Assembly: GCA_963969365.1 (NCBI GenBank)
Contig: OZ017756.1
Span: 248,001 to 312,000, forward strand
Reading direction: 5' to 3'
Length of the DNA: 64,000 nucleotides
From: Asterochloris sp. CNOR1
Lineage: Eukaryota; Chlorophyta; Trebouxiophyceae; Trebouxiales; Trebouxiaceae
Shown here: positions 22,638 to 31,201 of the stretch, piece by piece
How positions within the stretch are numbered: position 1 is the first letter of the stretch
Layout: each line of letters opens with the position of its first letter
Translations under genes and position numbers: made by a program
Notes under the pieces: generated by a model
The model's database searches: none
The model's input: the letters and a program-made list of their open reading frames with translations, nothing else
What the model was told of the DNA's origin: nothing

Positions 22638-23635
22638 CCTGCAACAGGCGCCTGTTTGATGCATGGCTGCGCGCAAAGTTGGTGCCAGCCGACAGAATGC
22701 CATTGATTTGCTACCATGTTGCTGTAGCAAACAACGCTCTGGGTCTGTCACTGGTGTCGTGAGATGTGGCTCACCCAATTGGCAGTGCACACCACCAGCG
22801 CATGCTTGCCAGTGAACTGAGTTGCTGGGGCTTATCTGCCACCACTACACAGAGGATGGTCCGCACTGTTACCCCACATGAGCGCCTCCCCAGTCCTGCA
22901 ACAGTGTATGCAGAGCTCTATCTCAGTGTGTCACCAGTGTGCAGCTTGCTTTCAGTGATCGCTGCTGTAGAAGCGCAGAAAACCGTAGCCTATGCACGCA
23001 TGGCTATGGCCAATGACAACATGTCCCAGGAGTCTGTACCTGCTTCAGACCAGCTGCTTCCCAGCCCTTCAGCACTGCACACAGACCTTTGTGATGCTGA
23101 ACTGTGCCATGCAGGCAATGGCGTTGTAGCTTGTGTCCTTGCTGCCATGCAGACGGGGCACCCCAGCCTTGCAATACCACATGTAGAGCTCTCGCCCAAC
23201 AAGCCACAGTGCTGCGCACACCTGGTGCCCCAACCAGCTAGGCGCAACATTGCCAGGCCCCTGCCTCACGGGTAAGGGTGCAGTGGGTGCCCTACCAGTC
23301 CACTTACGTGCAGCATGTCCGTCAGAGCAGAGCATGCTTTTGAAAGGTCCCAACTGGGATGACAAGGGAAAGACGGAGGCTGCAGAGAAGGCTTGATCAG
23401 CATGTTGCCTCCTGCATGCCCTGCGACCCAACAGAAGGGACTCACTGCTGTTTTGGACGTGGCTGCACACCTCAAGGCGTGCAACCCATGCGGCAGTTAC
23501 CACATGCAGAGTGCAGGCCGCGAGGGGAGTCCAATGATGGTGTTGGTGGAAGTGGGCGTGGTTTTGCATGGGAGATGACAAGGCAAGCAGTGCATCTATT
23601 TGAACAACATTGAGCTGATCACCTCTGGTAGAGAG
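22638..23635. other. Unassigned region, partly an inverted duplicate
   Basis: A minus-strand segment near 23210-23275 could encode VCAALWLVGRELYMWYCK, vaguely like the third helix of MAPEG-family glutathione transferases; this is weak. The part 23380-23590 is the inverted duplicate described separately. No complete gene could be built. Confidence 0.22.
23380..23590 (-). repeat. Inverted duplicate, arm 1 (partner 25655-25835)
   Basis: Read on the minus strand this segment contains 'catgcaaaaccacgcccac', 'gttgcacgccttgagg' and 'aacagcagtgagtcc', closely matching the plus strand at 25690-25830. Translation on the duplicate strand is alike in both (VARLEVCSHVQNSS versus GARLEACSHIQNSS), so it may be a duplicated exon. 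Confidence 0.6.
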
Positions 23636-24125
23636 GTCATTGGCTTGATGGCTTTTGTTCCCAGCGCCATGGAACGGGCACGTCCATGTGTGGCAGCTGG
23701 CAGGCATGACAAACACTGCTTGCTTTGGCAGGAAGACAGTATGAATGTAGGCACACAGCCTGTGCAAGTGTGGGTCCCTCTGCTTGCCTGGGGTCACGGA
23801 TCAAGGGCACCACAAAGTACCGCCTGAGCAGAAGGATGGAGCTTGCATTGCTTGCAGTGCTCACCTGGCTGAGAAACTCCTGCTTGATGTCCCTAAAGTT
23901 GCTCGTGCTGACTGTCAGGCACTCGCGGAGCTGCAGGAGGGTGGTGCACGATCGTGTTGTATCGAGTCCATTTGCTGATTGCCACTTTGATATGCAAAGG
24001 AGCCCAGTCTCACCTTGATGAGCTGCTGAGAGGGTCTTGTTCTCCGCTTTGCTCTGCTCGCATACCACAGCAATGATAACGGCCACAGCCAATAGTGCAC
24101 TGATGGCAAAGGTTCTGGCAGACAA
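23636..24125 (-). CDS. Hypothetical membrane or secreted protein, N-terminal exons
   Basis: The frame from Met 24125 starts MSARTFAISALLAVAVIIAV, a clear signal peptide or signal anchor, followed by a charged linker and a GTGAGA donor near 24014. Downstream on the same strand there is a plausible exon LRECLTVSTSNFRDIKQEFL ending in a GTGAGC donor, and later RRYFVVPLIRDPRQ. The phases of these pieces do not join with the splice sites I chose, so the model is incomplete. Family not recognised. Confidence 0.3.
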
Positions 24126-24239
24126 CGCTGGCCATACTCTCTGTTGGCATGCCCGTTACTAGCAAGCCAGATGTCCCTTAGGGACCTGAGCGACCTGCTG
24201 CTGAAACCCCCGATCCGACCTAACATATTTGTCTGACAT

Positions 24240-25393
24240 CTGCAGCTTTAGCTCCAGTGGAAATGCAAGGATGCAGCAGGCTTCCCGGCATCACCCGGCT
24301 CGAATCTCACAATCAGGGTACAATGCTGTTGAGGTCCTGCTGCTTGCTGTGGGAAGCTGTTGCCTGCATGATGCCTGGAATGTGAACGTGGCCCCCTGGT
24401 CCTGAGCCTCAGGTCCCGAGGCGGAGACACAGTGATCTTCTGTAGCTCACACATGGCCTGAGACTTGAGTGCTTCCTCTGCAGGATGACATGTGGTACCA
24501 TGATCTCTATTGCCTCTGCCACAATCGCGTATCGCCCCAGGCTTCTTGATTTCGTTGCCCATAATCCTTGTACTACTTCAATGCTGTGAGACTACCCTTC
24601 TGCTTCAGAGGCAGGTGTGTCCGTACACTCCCGATGCCTGCGCACCATGAGCTTACCCTGCTGAGGGCCCAGGCTACAATGGCCTTCTGCAGCTGTGGCC
24701 TGCAGACAGGTACAGAACAGGCAAGCTCATGACTCAATGGTGGCAGCTCCAACCTTTCTATACACCACCCGCATTCGAGAACTTGATGCCAGCATTTGCC
24801 AAGGGCTTCACGTGGCGCGCGTCTCTGGCAGGGCACGCAGTGGCAGCCCCTGAGGCGCCAGCCTGATCCTTTCCCACAGCCCTCAGGACGCGCATGGCTT
24901 CACCCTGCAGCGCACACAGTGGGTGTAGGAGCACAGCTCCCAAGTGCTCCTGGACAGGCATGAAAAGACAGGTGAGGGCTTACAGCCCTGCACCCTCCAC
25001 CATTGTGCCAGTCTCTGTCTGTCTAGTCTGACACACAGCAGCATGCCACTGGATTTTGTGCAGGCGCAGGTGTCATGTCTCCTGTGAATGGGGATGAGAA
25101 CAATAAACTATGGGGCTGTGTTCCGCACCCCAGTGGAGAACAGTGAGGGCATTGCCCACGTTCTTGAGGACCACGCGCTCTGTGGCAGCAGGTAGGCCCG
25201 CAAATGCCTCCACCAGGCCTGAAAGGGTGCTGCTGACCCAAAGCTGGTGTGCAGCCTGTGGCAGTGCATGGGCCTGCCCAGCCAGCTGGAACATCACTGG
25301 CAGCCCTAGCCTGCAGCTGAGCGGCCCCAGCAAACTGCAGCCTTCTGGCAGCTGAGCTTTGCTGGATGTGCCTGAAGCGCTGATCGTTACCAT
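24240..25393 (-). CDS. Hypothetical minus-strand gene, exon candidates
   Basis: Three protein-like stretches on the minus strand: 25393-25073 (LPEGCSLLGPLSCRLGLPVM and VVLKNVGNALTVLHWGAEH, ending in a stop), 24961-24758 (GAVLLHPLCALQGEAMRVL, ARHVKPLANAGIKF) and about 24500-24400 (AEEALKSQAMCELQKI). They could be exons of one gene or remnants. No conserved domain recognised and splice joints not resolved. Confidence 0.25.
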
Positions 25394-25654
25394 CTAGAGT
25401 ACTGCATTGGGCATTGCTGACCAACGACAACGCTTGTCGTGCTGGCTTGTCTGCTGAGACTTCAGCCTGACCTCTTATGCAGGCTGCTCACCTGCTTGTG
25501 GCGCCTTCAAACAACATTGCACCACAATGGCCTGCCACTCATCAGCGGTGCTTGTCTTGTCTGCCAGCCGTCACGTGTACACCTACTTGATGCCCTCGCA
25601 CCAGCAATGACCGAAAGCCAATGTGCCCATCACCTTCCCACCGACTGTGAAAAA

Positions 25655-25835
25655 TCCAAGCAGCCTTGTTTTTGCCCTGTCATCTTTCATGCAACTCCAC
25701 GCCCACCTCCACCAAAACCATTATCACAGTTGCCCCCCCAATGGCCTGCTCTGCATTGGTGACTTTGCATGGGGTGCACGCCTTGAGGCCTGCAGCCACA
25801 TCCAGAACAGCAGTGGGTCCCTCTCATGAAAGGCC
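25655..25835 (+). repeat. Inverted duplicate, arm 2 (partner 23380-23590)
   Basis: Contains 'gcatggggtgcacgccttga' and 'cagccacatccagaacagca'; these match the complement of arm 1 with scattered differences. Flanking exons of any host gene were not identified on this strand. Confidence 0.6.
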
Positions 25836-26154
25836 CCTCAGGACACAACTTGTTGGCCAAGCCCATCTCCTCATCTGTCTAATATGCTGCCCGCCGTCCA
25901 GCCTCTGCAGGTACAGCCTGTCTTGTCAACTGGAGCAGAACCCCTTCGACCAGGAGTATTGACTCTGTCTTCACCCTTCAGGGCTCAGTTGTGAAGGTGG
26001 AGTGCTTTACCTAATATCTGAACTTTGACTGGACCAAAAAATTTACCCAGATCTGTTCGAGTTGCAAGTTACAAGTCACAGAATCCTTTCCTGCCGGATA
26101 CCAACAGAGTCACTCAGCTGAGAAAGAGTCTGGCAGCTGTTTCTGACAAGGTCA

Positions 26155-26430
26155 GCTGCTCATCTGGCTCCCTGTCCTTGTGTTGCCACCGCCACCACCA
26201 CCACCAGCAACAGGGCTGCTGCCTGCCTCAGAACACGAGCTGAGCTGCAAGGCCAGGGTGTCATGCTGTGCTGGCATGCTGGGCTGGCATGCGCCCCAGC
26301 GCTGCCCTGTCCCTTGTCGCAGAAGTCAATGAAGAGCACCTGGGCATGCTTTGCACCTCACAGCACAGCCAGAGGCCCCAAGCCCTCCCTTGTGACACCT
26401 TGCCCTCCTTGGCTTCTTCTACAGGCGTCC
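26155..26430. repeat. Direct duplicate, copy 1 (partner 26560-26825)
   Basis: Shares with copy 2 a 'ctgctcatctggctccctgt' start, a CCACCGCCACCACCACC trinucleotide run, 'ctgagctgcaaggccagggt' and 'cctcacagcacagccagagg'. Unit spacing is about 400 bp. Copy 1 has a GC-rich insert (26378-26400) absent from copy 2. Confidence 0.75.
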
Positions 26431-26559
26431 TCACCTGAGCCAACCCCGCACTGCCCCCCTGGGGCACCTCACCTGCCCAGAACTCTACCTCTGCGCGGTG
26501 CACGCACCACAGGTGACTGAGGGTGCCTAATTCTGGGATGGCATGATGGGCATCTTCTG

Positions 26560-26825
26560 CTGCTCATCTGGCTCCCTGTCCTTGTGTTTCCACCGCCACC
26601 ACCACCACCAGCAGCAGGGCTGCTGCCTGCCTCAAAACACCAGCTGAGCTGCAAGGCCAGGGTGTCATGCTGTGCTGGCGTGCTGGGCTGGCATGCGCCC
26701 AGCACTGCCCTGGGCCTTGTCGCAGCAGTCAGTGCAGAGCACCTGGGCATGCCTTGCACCTCACAGCACAGCCAGAGGCTTCTCTTGTGACACCTCGCCC
26801 TCTTTGATTTCCTACACAGGTGTCC
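26560..26825. repeat. Direct duplicate, copy 2
   Basis: Second copy of the ~270-bp element, ending about 110 bp before the first traced RPA1-like exon. Identity to copy 1 appears above 85 per cent by eye. Confidence 0.75.
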
Positions 26826-26935
26826 TCAGCCGGGCCAGGCCCTGGCCGCGCTGCCTCCAGGCCACCTCTCATCACAGCACAGCTGATTGCAGCGTGGCAA
26901 GCAAGGCTCCGAGACATCTGTGTTGCCACCTGCAG

Positions 26936-28472
26936 ACTCATGTGCATATGTCCAACCGCAAGGAGGTCGCCAACCTACTGTCTACAGACACAGACTGGTT
27001 CACTGAGTGCCGAGTGACAACAAAGTCTGAGTTTACAGGTCAGAGCTGCACTGCTTCCACTGGTAGCTCACATTACCTGCACATGCTGCAGATAAAGTAT
27101 GTTGCCCATCCTGCGGCGCTGACGATCAATGCTGCCCATGCCTTGTGTCAAGGTCTGTAAAATCATGTTCCGAGCCGGCAAGGCCAGAAAGACCTCATGC
27201 TCCTGCACAGCCGTACAGGACGCGCCAGAGTCTTCAAGTGGCAGATGTGCGACCACTCTGGAGACATCACTTGCGCTGCGTTCCGGGACGATGCAGAGAC
27301 CTACAAAGGCATGACAGAGTGTCATGAGTGTCATGAGTGTCATGAGTGTCTGTCATGCCATTGTAGGTCTCTGCATCGTCATGGAACGCAGCGCAAGTGA
27401 TGTCTCCAGAGTGGTCGTGATCAAGATCCAACTGCATCGTGTCTACACCATCACCCATGCCAGCCTGCAGGCCAAGACCCCTGTGAGTCATGGGCATGTA
27501 ACGACTGCCCTGGATGTTGCCTTTGCGGTGCGCATGGTCAGCCTGACTGCTGGCAACACATTGTAGTGTGGTGCCGGTGGCTACTCCACACGCTCATGTG
27601 CGCTTCTGGTGTCAAGGGGTCTATCGTCAGCAAGGGCAGCTTGAGTCTGTGAGGCCAGTGTGCACTGCTGCCTCTGTCCGCTTCTGGCTTCGCAGGTCTC
27701 CTAGCATTGCAATCGATTGAAGCACCTGCAACGTGTGTGAGTCAGCCATCAGCAACCTTCAGCAAGCTGCTGGATCCCTGCTTGCCACCCACTAACCCCA
27801 CCTGAAAAGCCTGTTTCTTTGTCCTCCAGGTGTGGGACCACACCAGCGCAGCGTGCAAGCTCTATGTACGGCCGGACACAAAGATTGTCCCGGTACCGGA
27901 GCCGGTGCCTGGGGTCCCCTACATCACGTACAATGTGAGCTGCCCAGTTGTGCTTGCTGGTGGACACCATCAGAATGCAGGCTCTGCTGCCCACTGCTGC
28001 CAGTCGCTGTCTTTGCATGCCTGTGCAGCCATTGTCAGGCACATACATGTGAAGGGAGGCACCCCTGCCGCATTTGATGTTCAGCTGTCTACTCATGCCT
28101 GAATGGCAGCTGTGAGCAAGCCCCTGTACAAGGCGTGTGACACTGCGCTGTGAGACAAGGGCTGCCATCAGTGCCCACTGCCCAGCGTCCATCTGCCTTG
28201 CAGGTCTCTGTGATGTGCGGTGGCATGTGACCTCAGACCTCTCCACTCTTCCTGACAGGGCTCCTGTACTGACACACTTCCTGCCACCCAGCAGTCTCAC
28301 CCCATCACCCACTTGTGTGTGCCATGCCTGACACAATCATGCTGCCTATATGCAGTTCATGGAGATCGGTGGCATCCGCGGCCTTACAGTCGGTAGTGTC
28401 ATCGATGTTGTCGGCGTGGTGGTGGCCTGTGAGCCTTCTGTCACTGTCAGGATCAGGGAGACCAACGAGCAG
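26936..28472 (+). CDS. Replication protein A large subunit (RPA1)-like, central part only
   Basis: RPA1 is the single-stranded-DNA-binding subunit of the replication and repair complex RPA; its central OB folds bind DNA. Exons traced: 26936-27038, 27183-27318, 27410-27482, 27830-27934, 28356-28472, in phase. Matches: WFTECRVTTKSEFT to the RVTxKS strand of the first DNA-binding fold; RARVFKWQMCDHSGDITCAA to the KLFxFDLLDxSGEIRATAF strand; VYTITHASLQAK to VYYISKGSLK; LYVRPDTKIVPVPE to the ETxIxPCED linker; VIDVVGVVVACEPSVTVR to the VDVIGVxxSxxDxTKITVR start of the second fold. I could not find the N-terminal domain or the C-terminal zinc-binding fold in the window, so the gene is either highly diverged at its ends or a partial, possibly dead, copy. 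The exon 2 acceptor (CAAG) is unusual. Confidence 0.55.
27251..27416. repeat. Perfect-register inverted repeat (hairpin) made of an RPA1-like exon and the following intron
   Basis: Left arm 27251-27317 and right arm 27350-27416 are reverse complements over about 67 bp with only about three mismatches; the loop is a 'tgtcatgagtg' microsatellite. The left arm is the 3' half of an exon and the right arm fills the next intron. Read on the minus strand, the right arm encodes the same peptide (DHSGDITCAAF). Confidence 0.9.
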
Positions 28473-28829
28473 GTCGCCAGGAGGACAGGCCCCTGCTGGC
28501 TCACTTGGACACTCTCTTGTCTCCAAGTGTGTGAGTCCCTCCGTGATGACTGCAGGTACGACAACCCTGTCGCCCACGAAGGGGTGCAGCCCTGACCGCA
28601 TGACCAGCACGTCCTCCTGTCACATGGACTTCTCTGATGATGCTGGGCCACTTAGATGGTCTGAGCGACAGGCCATGGTTGACAGATGGTTGGGCCAGAA
28701 TGCAGCAGTGCTGTCACGCTTGAGCACATCACCCTAGCTCAGCCATGCAGCATGTCCCACACCGGCAACAATGACATGCAGTGATCACTTCATGAAGCGC
28801 AACAAATCGAGCCGGTGTCTGCATCCACA
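28473..28829. other. Region after the last RPA1-like exon
   Basis: No further RPA1 exon could be joined. A plus-strand frame to 28737 contains WSERQAMVDRWLGQNAAVL but does not match the expected second OB fold. Confidence 0.25.
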
Positions 28830-29085
28830 TTGTATCAAGCTAGTGTCTTGACCAAAGTCTCTACTCATTTGCCTCAGCTCTTGAACCTTGGCTCTGCGTG
28901 CGTCAGCCACATTGGCTGCGGCTGTGTTCAACTGCTCTATGTCTACAGCACGTTGCTGCTGAAACTGTGCATGCTCCTCATTTCACTCCTCCAACTGCCT
29001 GCTGGTGCTACTGACTTGCTTCATGGCTTCAGCCAGCTTATACTTCAGCTCCGTGGTTGCTGTAAGCATGCTGCTGGCCTCAGCC
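28830..29085 (-). pseudogene. Coiled-coil gene fragment with an in-frame stop
   Basis: The minus strand reads AEASSMLTATTELKYKLAEA, then KQVSSTSRQLEE, a TGA codon, and on in the same frame with NEEHAQFQQQRAVDIEQLN and RAKVQELRQMSRDFGQD. The heptad-like, Glu/Gln-rich composition on both sides of the stop shows a coiled-coil coding past. The family cannot be named from this fragment. TGA ends several intact genes in this window, so recoding is unlikely. Confidence 0.5.
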
Positions 29086-29563
29086 TGTCAGTACACAAAG
29101 TCTGAGAAGCATTTTTCCACATCATTGCTGATGCCGCGTGGGCTCACATGAAGGCACCAAGTCTGCTGTTTCAGGGAGTGCCAATCACAACAGGGCAGTG
29201 AGCAATCCACCAGACATGCACACAACACCTGTCAGAGACCACACCTATATTGGTGCCACAGGCCCCGCCACGCAGCCCATGCTCGCCCCCGCTGAAGCTG
29301 GCTTTGACATCCTAGGGGGCTGCCTGGACAAGCTCTGCTTGGCCTGCCATGCAGATGCTGCCAGGGTGTTAAGTGGCTCATCTTTCACTACTCTGTTCAG
29401 CAGCAGCGGATGCAATGCCTGCCCTGCAAAGTTGCCTGTGATGCAGCAGCAGGCAGCTCTCTGGCAATCGCTGCGCTGAGCAGCCTTCAGGAGGCACGCC
29501 TGAGGTGCACAGGGCTTTCTCTGGCGAAAATCATCAATTCTTTTATATGTGGATTAACCTTTT

Positions 29564-29708
29564 AAAAAATGGGAGACCTATTCTCGATTTGTGCGTTTGA
29601 TGTCATAGTGTGTCATGTGCGACAGCACCACGATGTCATCTCTGCGCGAGGGCCATGCTAATCTTCTCTGTATCGTTCCAAATTTAGCTTATGCCCGAAG
29701 GCGATATT
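29564..29708 (-). ncRNA. U6: U6 spliceosomal snRNA gene with a 38-nt insertion
   Basis: The minus strand carries a 5' hairpin GCC-TTCG-GGC, then 'ttggaacgatacagagaaga' followed by TTAGCATGGCCC, which contains the catalytic ACAGAGA box and the start of the internal stem-loop, then GCGCAGAGATGACA. In canonical U6 the next bases are CGCACAAATCGAGA. Here these follow only after 38 extra nucleotides (plus strand 29596-29633). The 3' end has GGTCTCCC and a T6 terminator (complement at 29564-29569). The insert holds two further ATGACA copies and hairpin GTGC-tgtc-GCAC. It has no GT...AG borders. It could be an expressed variant, a gene with an unusual removable insert, or a pseudogene created by local duplication. 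Upstream TATA not evident. Confidence 0.75.
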
Positions 29709-31201
29709 GATGTGATTGATGCTGACAACACCCTGCAGGGCGACCGCTCTTTGCGCAGTATGGGTCGCTTGGCAACACGGTCTCAAGCGGTGCATGCCTG
29801 TACCTGTATGACCGCCACATCTGCTCCTGCAGGGCTTTAGGCATCCTGTCTGGGACATATGCTCCGCTGCCTGCAGTGCCACATGCGCTTCTTGGCCATG
29901 GCATTAACAGCACCGCTTCAAAGCCGCCTCTTACCTCTGCTGAACGCCATATTGTTTTGAGCTTGACAGACAAGCTTGCAGTGTGTGGTCCTCAAGGTCA
30001 TGCACACCACGCACACATAGCATCTGAAAGCACATGGTCCAAGTGTGCGCAGCACCCTGCCCACTTTCACCAGAATATCAGCTGCTGAACGGGCCTTTAT
30101 TGGTCAAGGCGAACGTTCATGCAGGCATGTTGCCCTCAGCTGAGCATCTTGCCAGTTGACAGCCTCCAAAAAAATTGGGTCGCCTGACAACACCACTTGC
30201 ACCCCCAAGCCAGGTGTGCTGCCATGCTGTTGGATGAGGTAGGGAGGTTCATCCCGGGGTGTATCAGATAGGCGGAGCCCGGGTCTCACATAGCAATTGA
30301 TTGTGCGTGCACCCTTGCCCGGCAGGCCAGGGCTAGCAGCCAGTCCACTCAAAGCTGACCTCAGCAAACTGTACCTCTTGCCTACTACCTTGGGTTCTAT
30401 TCAGCCCCTCATAAACGCCCAAGGGCTGCAGACATTGGTCAGTCTAGCTCACCAGGGTGAGCCTGAGGCCAGATCTGCATTGAGGCAGCCCTGTCATCTT
30501 GCCAGCTCCATGTGCGCCTGCAGAGCGCTCCCCCTTTGGTACCTGCAGGGGGTGCCTGGCTTGCTTTGGTTGCTGCGCACGCAGCAGCAGGACATCAGAC
30601 AACAGACCTGTAGAAGTCAGGGCTAGCGAGACAGAGATGAGCAGGAGGGGGTCGCGAGTCAAGGTGGGCTGTCAGGACAACCAACTCATGTACAGCTACC
30701 ACCAGCATGCCAAGTGCCTCAACGGGAGTAGCAGCGGCGCAGTGCAGTGTGCTGGCTGACTGCCTCGAGAGGTTCTTGGCTGCCCAGCTGCAAAGCTGCC
30801 CCCGCTGGGCAGACTCGTGCTGTCACATCCTCTCAGGCTTCAGTGTCTGGTTTGGGTGGAGAGGCCTGGCGTGGGTGGGAATATCCCAGTTCACATCTGC
30901 TTTGTGGGGCCATGCGATGCGGCGCTGCTGCCTTGCTGCTGCTGCCTGGCCTGGCAGGTGCTGTCCCAAAGGTGGCCACCACCTGATGCAGGCAGGGCCC
31001 CACCTCTAGCCAGCAAAGCGTCTCGGCCTCTGGTGCAGGTCCTCCTGGCAGACAATGCTGAGGCTCTGTTTGCTCACGACCATGCACTGTGGTGTGTCAG
31101 CTGTGCAATGCGGCAGCTGACATCTAAACATGGGCAGCCAGTACAGCAACAGATGTGCACCCCCACTGGTATGCTGCACAGCCGCTGTATCTCTGCTGCA
31201 G
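29709..31201. other. Region between U6 and the DCN1-like gene
   Basis: A minus-strand frame at 30367-30104 (87 codons; GKGARTINCYVRPGLRL, SGDPIFLEAVNWQDAQ) looks like coding sequence but is unrecognised, and another at 29973-29710 (VPDRMPKALQEQMWRSYRYR) runs into the U6 region. The 5' exon of the DCN1-like gene should lie near 30900-31200 but was not found. Confidence 0.3.

Noticed and set aside
22368-24226. Possible cyclase-receptor (CHASE-type) or MAPEG gene on the minus strand
   Set aside because: A signal anchor and a few suggestive stretches exist, but exon phases do not join and no diagnostic catalytic motif was found.
28830-29085. Selenocysteine (TGA) read-through in the coiled-coil fragment
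   Set aside because: Sec in a coiled coil has no catalytic logic, no SECIS-like hairpin is evident, and TGA acts as a normal stop in neighbouring genes.
29596-29633. Spliceosomal intron in U6
   Set aside because: The inserted segment lacks GT or GC donor and AG acceptor in any alignment register.
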